From assembly GCA_022785155.1 (NCBI GenBank), contig JALFRH010000159.1, positions 1 to 5,124 on the forward strand: a DNA stretch of 5,124 bases, read 5' to 3'. The notes below the pieces were generated by a model. It ran no database searches and had not been told where the DNA came from. It saw nothing but the letters and a program-made list of their open reading frames with translations. Below, one piece after another: positions 1-5,124 of this stretch. Source of the stretch: Spirochaetales bacterium (lineage in GTDB: Bacteria; Spirochaetota; Spirochaetia; Sphaerochaetales; Sphaerochaetaceae). The position numbers and the translations under genes are program-made. Positions within the stretch are counted from its first letter, which is position 1; each line of letters opens with the position of its first letter.

Positions 1-1
1 T

Positions 2-964
2 AATTTCCACCCGGAAATAAGGAAGAACCCCAAGATAAAGGCCCTTACAGAGGACCAGAAGCTGGTTCTTTCCCGCTGTCCCTGTCCTGTGGACGGAGAA
101 AAGACCAGATGCTGTAAACTCAGGACATTGGACGCTGTAATGCAATGCGCCTTCGGCTGCTCCTACTGTTCCATCCAGGCCTTCTATAACGAGAATGAAA
201 TAAAGATAGTCTCAAACCTCAAAGAGAAGCTGAAGGCTATGGAAATAGATGATGATGTATGGCACATAGGCACAGGCCAGGCTTCGGACTCCCTTCTTCT
301 TGGTGACGACTATGGCACACTGTCGGCACTATCTGACTTTGCATTGAGCCATCCCAATATAGTAATTGAATTGAAAAGCAAGGCAAAACGGGATGTATTT
401 GACCGTCCCTGGCCTAAGAACATGGTTTTCACCTGGTCTCTCAACGCCCCAACCATCATTGAGAAGGAAGAGCACTTTACAGCGTCCCTCATCGAGAGGT
501 TGGAGGATGCAGAGAGGGCAAGGGACAATGGAAACCTTGTAGGCTTCCATATCCACCCAATGTTCTATTTCAAGGGCTGGGAAGAGGAGTATAAGACTGT
601 AGTAAATGAGATAACTTCACGCTTCTCCCCTTCCGATATTCTCCTGATAGGAATCGGAACACTTACCTTTACCAAAGCCGTAATAAAGAGACTCAGGGAA
701 ATGGGGGCTGAAAGCAAGGTGCTGGAAATGGAGCTGACGGAGGCTGCAGGTAAGTATTCATACCCTTTGGATAAGAAAGAGAAGATGTTCAGGCACATAT
801 ACTCTTCTTTTCCCAAAGAATACCAGGATAACATATTCTTCTACCTCTGTATGGAGGATCCATCACTATGGATGAAGACCCTGGGGAGAGAGTACTCCTG
901 TGATAAAGAGTTTGAAATGGATATGAAGAGATTTTATCTATCCAGAATCGACGCCATTAGGTGA
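2..964 (+). CDS. SPL-like radical SAM protein (5' end cut by window)
   Basis: The frame is open from base 2 to the TGA at 962-964, giving 320 visible residues; the true start lies upstream. A GTG at 89 is an internal valine codon, because the conserved-looking cysteine-rich stretch begins before it. The radical SAM signature CAFGCSYC (C49, C53, C56 in visible numbering) should bind the [4Fe-4S] cluster that cleaves S-adenosylmethionine. The order of later motifs fits the SPL superfamily (COG1533): GTGQASDS near residues 90-97, KSK near 125, WSLN at 145-148, a Glu/Arg-rich helix, HIHP at 183-186, and YLCMED near 280-285. Visible length is close to the roughly 340 residues of Bacillus SplB. Four extra cysteines (C26, C28, C37, C38) precede the signature. 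No cysteine lies between C56 and C283, so the catalytic thiol of true spore photoproduct lyase seems absent. The substrate is therefore unknown; DNA repair is only one possibility. The gene converges on the nitroreductase gene with a 14-bp gap and no visible terminator between them. Confidence 0.85.
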   Translation, partial: NFHPEIRKNPKIKALTEDQKLVLSRCPCPVDGEKTRCCKLRTLDAVMQCAFGCSYCSIQAFYNENEIKIVSNLKEKLKAMEIDDDVWHIGTGQASDSLLLGDDYGTLSALSDFALSHPNIVIELKSKAKRDVFDRPWPKNMVFTWSLNAPTIIEKEEHFTASLIERLEDAERARDNGNLVGFHIHPMFYFKGWEEEYKTVVNEITSRFSPSDILLIGIGTLTFTKAVIKRLREMGAESKVLEMELTEAAGKYSYPLDKKEKMFRHIYSSFPKEYQDNIFFYLCMEDPSLWMKTLGREYSCDKEFEMDMKRFYLSRIDAIR

Positions 965-978
965 CGAAATCCATTTGA

Positions 979-1761
979 CTATTCTCTTTTCAGGTATCGC
1001 TCTATGTAATACAGGGCAGATCGATTCATTTCAGCCATAAAGGATGAGGTGTACTTCCGCCCATAATACTCATCGGCTACAGTGCCTTCACCATTAAATG
1101 GGGTTCTTTTGTGTTCCCTGTTGTATTCTCCATGCCCCTTATATTCCTCTTCCAGATCCTCAAAGGTTCTCTCTTTATAAATATCTTTCATAAAGATGGA
1201 GGAGTTGATGTCAGGGCGAGGAGTAGATTGGTATCTCTCCTTTGATTTCGGATATCCATAAATGACCATTGAGGCAGGGATCACGTGTCTTGGCAGAGAA
1301 AAAAGCTCCACAAGCTTTTCTCCGTTTTCCAATACATCCCCTATATAGCAGGAACCCAAGCCCAAGGCCTCGGCAGCAATGACGCTGTTCTGAGCTGCGA
1401 TCACAGCGTCCTCAAAGGACAAAAGAAGGTCTCCGGCTCCAGCTTCCGGAAGCGGTATATCAAACTTCTCAGGGCTTCTGGAGAACTTGAAGTATCTTTC
1501 CCACTTATCCATGTCACAAAGAAAGATCCAAACAAGGGGAGCTTTTTCTATCATTCTCTGGCCATCGCAGATATCGGCTAGTTTTCTCTTTTTCTCCGGG
1601 TCCACCACTTCCAATATAGAGTACATCTCCATGTTCCCTGCGCTGGGGGCGCGGAGAGTCATGGCTTTCAGCTTGTCCACTGTCTCCTTCTCTATCTCTC
1701 TTCTTTCAAAGTCTCTTATGGACCTGCGGCTCCATATAAGGGAAAGTGTTTCTTCATTCAT
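979..1761 (-). CDS. FMN-dependent nitroreductase family oxidoreductase (NfsA-like)
   Basis: A 260-residue protein of the nitroreductase fold. The family uses FMN and NAD(P)H to reduce nitro compounds, quinones or flavins in the cytoplasm. The N-terminal RRSIRDF (residues 12-18) and APSAGNM (38-44) are the usual FMN phosphate and ring contacts. DAVIAAQNSVIAAEALGLGSCYIGDVLEN (118-146 region, key GLGSCYIGD) and VIPASMVIYGYPK (160-172) match the NfsA/flavin-reductase branch, followed by a charged C-terminal part with RPD near 182. Length is slightly above the 240 residues of E. coli NfsA. It is the last gene of the malQ-rsmE operon: its ATG overlaps the rsmE stop as ATGA. A GAGG stretch (plus-strand 1773-1776) lies 11 nt upstream of the ATG and could be a distant Shine-Dalgarno site, with coupling to rsmE translation likely. 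The physiological substrate cannot be read from sequence. There is no signal peptide or membrane segment. Confidence 0.88.
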   Translation of the reverse strand: MNEETLSLIWSRRSIRDFERREIEKETVDKLKAMTLRAPSAGNMEMYSILEVVDPEKKRKLADICDGQRMIEKAPLVWIFLCDMDKWERYFKFSRSPEKFDIPLPEAGAGDLLLSFEDAVIAAQNSVIAAEALGLGSCYIGDVLENGEKLVELFSLPRHVIPASMVIYGYPKSKERYQSTPRPDINSSIFMKDIYKERTFEDLEEEYKGHGEYNREHKRTPFNGEGTVADEYYGRKYTSSFMAEMNRSALYYIERYLKRE

Positions 1762-2465
1762 AATAATCCCATCCTCGACAAGGCAACGGAAGGAGCGGCC
1801 ACTGCAGCCGTCTCAGTGCGTAGAATCCTATCTCCAATCAAAACAGGAGAGAAAGAAGAGGAAAGAAAGAGTTTCCTCTCTCTTTCGGACCAGCCTCTTT
1901 CCGGGCCTATGGCAAGTATCACGCTCTTATTTTTCAAGTCCAAAGAAGAAAGGGGGGAAGAGCCTATGACGTTGTCCAAAAGAAGTCTCTCGCCCTCCCC
2001 TGCCTTCTCTATGGCCTCTTCGACGCTTTTCACCACAAAGCACTCACTTACTCCGGTCTTACCGCTCTGCATGGCTCCGTCAAGGAGAATGGACTTATAT
2101 TCACCCTCAGTATATAAGGAAGCGGAGGCATAGCTTTTCTCACCTAAATCAGAGATAGGAAGAATGAGCCTTCCCACTCCCAAGGATACCGCCTCTCTCA
2201 GGATTCGTTTCATACATATAGGCCTGACCTGGGCCACAATCATTGTAAGGGGATGGAGAGCTGAGGTATCTGAAACGGGAGTGAAGGCAAAATCAAGGCC
2301 ATCAGAATCAAAGTTTTCGATTCTGCACTTACCTTCCCATCCGTTGATTTCGCCCCCATGGAAAGAGTCCCCCACTCCCATGTGGAGGACTTTCTTTATA
2401 TGCAGAAATCTTTCATCTTTACAATCAAAGTGCCTTTCGCCTTTTTCAAAGAGGATTATGTTCAC
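1758..2465 (-). CDS. rsmE: 16S rRNA (uracil-1498-N3)-methyltransferase RsmE
   Basis: A 235-residue SPOUT-class methyltransferase that in E. coli methylates N3 of U1498 in 16S rRNA on the 30S subunit, using S-adenosylmethionine. The N-terminal PUA-like part holds HIKKVLHMGVGD (residues 22-33). The C-terminal trefoil-knot part holds AIGPERGWSERE (185-196) and ILRTETAA (214-221), the family's cofactor-binding signatures. Length matches the family (about 240). Some usually conserved positions differ: His28 where VLR usually has Arg, AMQSGK (131-136) where AxEQSxR is usual, and GPERG where GPEGG is commonest. The start is GTG, overlapping the malQ stop as GTGA, with only a weak AGGT upstream, so translation is probably coupled to malQ. 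A Met start further in would delete the conserved N-terminal domain. Downstream it overlaps the nitroreductase gene by 4 bp. Confidence 0.93.
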   Translation of the reverse strand: MNIILFEKGERHFDCKDERFLHIKKVLHMGVGDSFHGGEINGWEGKCRIENFDSDGLDFAFTPVSDTSALHPLTMIVAQVRPICMKRILREAVSLGVGRLILPISDLGEKSYASASLYTEGEYKSILLDGAMQSGKTGVSECFVVKSVEEAIEKAGEGERLLLDNVIGSSPLSSLDLKNKSVILAIGPERGWSERERKLFLSSSFSPVLIGDRILRTETAAVAAPSVALSRMGLL

Positions 2466-3982
2466 TTTGACCTACCGTAAAGCTTTGAATAATACTTGAT
2501 GCCTTCAAGGCTAGGAGATGTTATATCTTCCTTCCTCATCTTCCAAGACCAGTTGGAAGTGCCACAGGTTGACGGTACGTTCATTCTGGCCTCTTCCCCA
2601 AGTCCCAGGATATCCTGCATAGGGAATACTACATACATGGCATTACTCATCAGGAGGGCTCTGATCATTTTCCACAATACTTCGTTGTCACTGCACTCGA
2701 AGTATCTTCTGATGACGTCCTTGGTCCTGTCATCAAGGGAATTGTACCAACCGATAGTAGTGTTGTTGTCGTGGGTGCCTGTATAAGCGACAGACACTTC
2801 CCCGATGTTGTGGATCAGATACTCGTTGGTGGTATCGAACTCACCTTCATCATCGAAGCCGAAGGCGAACTGAAGGATCTTCATACCAGGAAGATGGTTG
2901 TCATCCCTAAGGGCCTCGACTTCAGGTGTAATCACTCCAAGGTCTTCTGCGATGATCGGAAGGTCGGAGCCAAATACTTCCTTTATTCTATCAAAGAACT
3001 TCTGTCCCGGTCCCTTGATCCACTCACCGTTCATGGCGGTATCTTCACCCTTTGGAACTCTCCAATAGGCTTCAAATCCTCTGAAATGGTCTATTCTGAT
3101 GATGTCTGCAAGCCTGAAGTTAGCCTTGATCCTCTTGATCCACCAGTCATATCCATCTTTCTCCATCTCATCCCAAGCGTAGAGAGGATTTCCCCAAAGC
3201 TGGCCTGTGGCAGAGAAGGCATCAGGTGGAACACCTGCAGATGCCTCCTGGACACAGTTTTCATCAAACTGCAGAAGATTGGTGTTGGTCCAAGCGTCTA
3301 CGCTGTCGGAAGCCACGAAGATCGGGATATCCCCCACAATCTCCACACCTTTTTCATTTGCATATTTCTTGAGCTTATCCCACTGGGTATAGAAGAAATA
3401 CTGGAGGACACAATATATGTCCACAAGACTCTTCTGCTCTTTTCTGGCCTTGTCCATAGCCTTCTTCTCTCTTATCCTGAGATCCTTAGGCCATACGCTG
3501 AACCATCTGGAATCATTATATTTTGCACAAAGGGCCTGAAAGAGAGCATAGTCTTCAAGCCACCAACCCTCTTCTTTCCTAAATGCAGCAAAGTCTTCCA
3601 GGTCTTCTTTCTCACCCTTGGTCAGGAAGTTTGCAGCAGCCTTGAAGAGCATCGGCATCTTCAGTTTTCTTGCCTCTCCATAGTCGACTCTTTCGTTTTC
3701 ATTCGCCTTTACCAAGACGTCGTCTATATCCAGCCATCCCTTCAGATAAAGGGCCTTTGGTGAAATGAAGAGCTCGTTGCCTGCAAAAGCAGATCTGGCT
3801 GCATAAGGGCTGTCACCGAAGCCTGTAGGGCCTGTGGGCAGAATCTGCCACAGGGATATTCCTTTGTCACTGATTGAATCTACGAACTTATAAGCTTCAT
3901 CTCCAAGATCACCCACACCATACTGTGATGGAAGTGATGTTATATGGAGAAGAACGCCGGTTTTTCTTTCTCTATGTTCCAT
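2462..3982 (-). CDS. malQ: 4-alpha-glucanotransferase (amylomaltase, GH77)
   Basis: A 506-residue GH77 enzyme that transfers alpha-1,4-glucan segments between maltodextrins or starch fragments in the cytoplasm, releasing glucose. It normally works with glycogen/maltodextrin phosphorylase. The N-terminus GVLLHITSLPS (9-19) and WQILPTGPTGFGDSPY (45-60) are hallmark motifs. Catalytic residues are visible: nucleophile Asp298 in RIDHFRG, acid/base Glu346 in IIAEDLG, and transition-state Asp405 in TGTHDNN. The 250s loop, PPDAFSATGQLWGNPLY (252-268), and the C-terminal NVPSTCGTSNWSW (468-480) are intact. Length is that of the compact bacterial type (Thermus enzyme about 500), with no N-terminal extension. 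The ATG is set by family alignment. It has no Shine-Dalgarno sequence and lies only 6 nt past a perfect TATAAT, suggesting a leaderless message. It is first in an operon with rsmE (4-bp overlap) and the nitroreductase. No other glucan gene is visible in the window. Confidence 0.97.
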   Translation of the reverse strand: MEHRERKTGVLLHITSLPSQYGVGDLGDEAYKFVDSISDKGISLWQILPTGPTGFGDSPYAARSAFAGNELFISPKALYLKGWLDIDDVLVKANENERVDYGEARKLKMPMLFKAAANFLTKGEKEDLEDFAAFRKEEGWWLEDYALFQALCAKYNDSRWFSVWPKDLRIREKKAMDKARKEQKSLVDIYCVLQYFFYTQWDKLKKYANEKGVEIVGDIPIFVASDSVDAWTNTNLLQFDENCVQEASAGVPPDAFSATGQLWGNPLYAWDEMEKDGYDWWIKRIKANFRLADIIRIDHFRGFEAYWRVPKGEDTAMNGEWIKGPGQKFFDRIKEVFGSDLPIIAEDLGVITPEVEALRDDNHLPGMKILQFAFGFDDEGEFDTTNEYLIHNIGEVSVAYTGTHDNNTTIGWYNSLDDRTKDVIRRYFECSDNEVLWKMIRALLMSNAMYVVFPMQDILGLGEEARMNVPSTCGTSNWSWKMRKEDITSPSLEGIKYYSKLYGRSK

Positions 3983-3988
3983 GGCTTC

Positions 3989-3997
3989 ATTATAACA
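3989..3997 (-). promoter_or_regulatory. Extended -10 promoter element of the malQ operon
   Basis: Read on the minus strand the sequence is TGTTATAAT, a consensus -10 hexamer with the TGn extension. Six bases (GAAGCC) separate it from the malQ ATG, so transcription would begin at or within a base or two of the start codon. At 17-bp spacing the -35 position reads TTTCTT, which is poor; an extended -10 can compensate. A TTGACA exists at plus-strand 4007-4012, but its spacer is only 12 bp. Confidence 0.6.
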
Positions 3998-4060
3998 TCA
4001 ATGCCATGTCAAAGAAAACAAGAAAGAGGGTATTGTAGTCTAAGGCAAACTGACAAAATG

Positions 4061-4066
4061 TATAAA
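4061..4066 (+). promoter_or_regulatory. Candidate upstream -10 for carD (weak)
   Basis: TATAAA preceded by TG (plus strand) could be a second -10 giving a start near 4073 and a leader of about 56 nt for carD. No convincing -35 is found 16-18 bp upstream, and the leader would still contain no Shine-Dalgarno sequence before the ATG. It is listed as an alternative to the promoter abutting the gene. Confidence 0.2.
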
Positions 4067-4067
4067 A

Positions 4068-4103
4068 ACTAATTTCTTTTCATTTTCCTCTTTTGACTAA
4101 TTT
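4068..4103 (+). repeat. Direct repeat ACTAATTT, 28-bp period
   Basis: ACTAATTT occurs at 4068-4075 and again at 4096-4103, each followed by a T-rich run. The second copy overlaps the 3' half of the carD -35 (TTGACT) and the spacer. It may be a tandem protein-binding site or a remnant of local duplication; eight bases in AT-rich DNA is weak evidence. Confidence 0.3.
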
Positions 4104-4121
4104 GCCTTTTTCTGATAGATA
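4093..4121 (+). promoter_or_regulatory. Likely carD-ispD promoter
   Basis: TTGACT at 4093-4098 matches five of six -35 bases. After exactly 17 bp comes TAGATA (4116-4121), a weak -10 preceded by TGA, the extended -10 arrangement. The expected start site is about 4128-4129, the first base of the carD ATG. A better hexamer, TATAAA at 4120-4125, has a 21-bp spacer and would put +1 beyond the ATG, so it is less likely. The T-rich run just upstream may help RNA polymerase binding. Confidence 0.45.
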
Positions 4122-4128
4122 TAAATAT

Positions 4129-4623
4129 ATGGAATACACAGAATTATCTAAAAAATTCAATGTAGGGGAAATGGTTGTTTACCCATCTTTTGGAATATGC
4201 AAAATCACAGAGAAAGAAGAAAGAAACGGCGCTTTCTACATTAAATTGGAATCTTTTTCAGATAATTCAACTGTACTTGTTCCAGAGGACAAGGCTTCCC
4301 AGCTGGGCCTGAGGCACCTCGAGACCAAGGAGAATGTAGAGAAGGCTCTATCCCTTCTCTCAGACAACTCCCAGAAGATTTCCCAGGACTGGAAACAAAG
4401 GTTGAATGAAAACCAGGTCTTATTGAAGGAAGGAACCTTGGAGGGTTCTGCAATGGTGGTGAACCACTTATACAGAAGACAGAAGACCAAGGTCCTGCCT
4501 ACTATGGAAAAAAAGCTCTATGACACCGCCCTATCTCGCCTTCTTGACGAATCTGCTGTAGTATTGGATAAAGACAACAGGGAGATGAGAAGGATAGTTT
4601 TTTCCAGACTAGAAAATGTCTAA
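4129..4623 (+). CDS. carD: CarD family RNA polymerase-binding transcriptional regulator
   Basis: A 164-residue protein from the ATG at 4129. The N-terminal RNA polymerase-interacting (Tudor-like) domain has FNVGEMVVYPSFGICKI (10-26) and a VLVPEDKASQLGLR strand-turn (49-62), contacting the beta subunit in studied homologues. The helical C-terminal domain holds Trp88 in DWKQRL, the likely equivalent of the wedge Trp that stabilises the open promoter complex, then VVNHLYRRQ (110-118) and the LPTMEKKLYDTAL helix (123-135). Family length is 155-170. A longer reading from TTG at 4093 adds 12 residues not typical of the family, uses the -35 bases as its start and lacks a Shine-Dalgarno site, so the ATG is preferred. 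The ATG also has no Shine-Dalgarno site. Its end overlaps ispD by 8 bp. carD next to ispD is a known arrangement in Mycobacterium (carD-ispD-ispF) and Treponema. In Borrelia the homologue LtpA is temperature-regulated. Confidence 0.93.
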   Translation: MEYTELSKKFNVGEMVVYPSFGICKITEKEERNGAFYIKLESFSDNSTVLVPEDKASQLGLRHLETKENVEKALSLLSDNSQKISQDWKQRLNENQVLLKEGTLEGSAMVVNHLYRRQKTKVLPTMEKKLYDTALSRLLDESAVVLDKDNREMRRIVFSRLENV

Positions 4624-5124
4624 AGATTTTGCACTTATTATAACAGCGGCAGGTAGAAGCGAAAGATTCAATAACGGTAAGGATGGAGAAAAGAAAGAAT
4701 ACTCCCTGATCGGGGGTAAGAGCGTAATAAGAATGGCCCTTGACGCCTTTCTTCCCTTCCCGGAGTTAAAGCATATTGTCATCACCGTCCCCAAAGGGGG
4801 AGAGGATGAAATGAGGGAGAGACTGGGAAAGACGGATGGAAAGATACCTCTATATTTCATCCAGGGAGGAGAAACCAGGACGGAATCCATATCCCATGCC
4901 ATGAGTTTCCTGTCTTCTTTCTCAGACTACTCTCTGATCGCCATCCATGATGGGGCAAGGCCCTTTGTAGACAAAAACACCATAGTCCGGTGTCTTGAAG
5001 CTGCTGAAAAATATAACGGGGCCATTCCTGGAATAAGAGTCATAGACGCAATGAAGAGAGCCGATGAAGATGACTTCATCCTCTCCTCTTTGGAGAGAAA
5101 GGGAGTGTGGCGTATTCAGACACC
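4616..5124 (+). CDS. ispD: 2-C-methyl-D-erythritol 4-phosphate cytidylyltransferase (3' end cut by window)
   Basis: The frame is open from the ATG at 4616 to the window end, giving about 170 residues of an enzyme usually near 230. IspD joins CTP and MEP to make CDP-methylerythritol, the third step of the MEP isoprenoid pathway. Visible motifs are AAGRSERF (11-18), KKEYSLIGGK (26-35), GGETRTES (84-91), HDGARPFV (111-118), DAMKRA (144-149) and WRIQTP (165-170). By alignment with E. coli, Arg17, Lys27, Asp112, Arg115 and Thr169 match R20, K27, D106, R109 and T165. Ala145 stands where E. coli has Thr140, a substrate-phosphate contact. The loop between Arg17 and Lys27 is three residues longer than in E. 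coli. The start overlaps the last 8 bp of carD. The nearest purine-rich site (AGGA at 4591) is 21 nt away, so translation coupled to carD is likely. An IspF fusion, as in Treponema pallidum, cannot be judged here. Confidence 0.94.
   Translation, partial: MSKDFALIITAAGRSERFNNGKDGEKKEYSLIGGKSVIRMALDAFLPFPELKHIVITVPKGGEDEMRERLGKTDGKIPLYFIQGGETRTESISHAMSFLSSFSDYSLIAIHDGARPFVDKNTIVRCLEAAEKYNGAIPGIRVIDAMKRADEDDFILSSLERKGVWRIQT

Larger units (their letters stand above)
4042..4108. repeat. Imperfect inverted repeat upstream of carD (possible operator)
   Basis: AAGGCAAA at 4042-4049 is the exact reverse complement of TTTGCCTT at 4101-4108. The similarity extends inward with a mismatch and a one-base slip: CAAAA at 4054-4058 pairs with TTTTG at 4091-4095. 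The arms sit about 50 bp apart, roughly five helical turns, and the right arm covers the carD -35 and spacer. It could be a paired operator for a looping repressor. AT-rich DNA also produces such matches by chance. Confidence 0.35.
3983..4128. other. Divergent intergenic region between malQ and carD
   Basis: This 146-bp AT-rich stretch is the only sizeable non-coding DNA in the window and must hold the promoters of both the malQ operon and carD-ispD. It contains a TGn-TATAAT element beside malQ, a TTGACT/17-bp/TGn -10-like element beside carD, a pyrimidine-rich run on the plus strand (about 4070-4094), an imperfect inverted repeat and an ACTAATTT direct repeat. I see no RNA hairpin with a U-run, no riboswitch-like structure, and no Shine-Dalgarno sequence before either start codon. 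Confidence 0.8.

Noticed and set aside
89..91. GTG as the start of the radical SAM gene
   Set aside because: The same frame is open back to base 2 and includes two cysteines that look part of the protein; the gene simply runs off the window.
965..978. Bidirectional terminator between the convergent radical SAM and nitroreductase genes
   Set aside because: The gap is only 14 bp and contains no inverted repeat; any terminator must lie within coding sequence or depend on Rho.
1857..1879. Perfect 8-bp hairpin AGAGGAAA/TTTCCTCT with a 7-nt loop, considered as a terminator
   Set aside because: It lies inside rsmE coding sequence over a serine-rich stretch in purine/pyrimidine-biased codons and has no proper U-run in either direction.
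1487..2499. Several 100-160 codon plus-strand frames opposite rsmE and the nitroreductase
   Set aside because: They overlap well-supported genes completely, their translations are low-complexity Ser/Lys/Arg-rich, and they show no motif.
2771..3763. A 330-codon open frame on the plus strand, antisense to malQ
   Set aside because: It lies wholly inside malQ, which has all catalytic motifs; the antisense product has no recognisable domain and is best explained as a shadow of codon bias.
4007..4012. TTGACA (minus strand) as the malQ -35
   Set aside because: The spacer to TATAAT would be 12 bp, too short for sigma-70-type recognition, and no -10 exists at 16-18 bp from it. The match may be chance.
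4093..4128. TTG at 4093 as the carD start
   Set aside because: It would add 12 atypical residues, has no Shine-Dalgarno sequence and coincides with a good -35 hexamer; the ATG at 4129 gives normal family length.

Overview
The window carries six protein-coding genes packed almost without gaps, two of them cut by the window edges. The genes are conserved housekeeping or metabolic types and I see no mobile element, CRISPR array, tRNA or rRNA. Base composition is moderate, arginine is written mostly with AGA/AGG, and ATA isoleucine codons are common. A CarD-family regulator directly followed by ispD, together with a non-sporulation 'spore photoproduct lyase-like' radical SAM protein, suggests a spirochaete (Treponema/Sphaerochaeta-like). 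This is an inference from gene order and codon style, not a proven assignment; clostridia and actinobacteria also have carD-ispD neighbours.

Layout. Positions 2-964 (+) hold the 3' part of a radical SAM protein of the SPL superfamily. It ends 14 bp from the end of a convergent three-gene operon on the minus strand. Read in transcription order, that operon is malQ (4-alpha-glucanotransferase, 3982-2462), rsmE (16S rRNA m3U1498 methyltransferase, 2465-1758) and an FMN nitroreductase (1761-979). Both operon junctions are 4-bp stop/start overlaps (GTGA and ATGA). A 146-bp divergent intergenic region (3983-4128) separates malQ from the plus-strand pair carD (4129-4623) and ispD (4616 to the window end), which overlap by 8 bp.

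How the genes work together. carD and ispD look co-transcribed and translationally coupled, linking an RNA polymerase-binding global regulator to the committed cytidylyl step of the MEP isoprenoid pathway. The malQ operon mixes glucan metabolism, ribosome modification and redox chemistry, with no obvious single pathway.

The most interesting non-coding signal is the divergent promoter region. The malQ -10 (TATAAT, with an upstream TGn) lies 6 nt before the ATG, and the likely carD promoter also places its +1 at or beside the carD ATG. Neither start has a Shine-Dalgarno sequence, so both may be made as leaderless mRNAs. The same region holds an imperfect inverted repeat and a short direct repeat overlapping the carD -35. 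The most interesting protein is the SPL-like radical SAM enzyme: it has four extra cysteines just before its CX3CX2C motif and no cysteine where true spore photoproduct lyases carry their catalytic one. I do not see a clearly new multi-gene system here.
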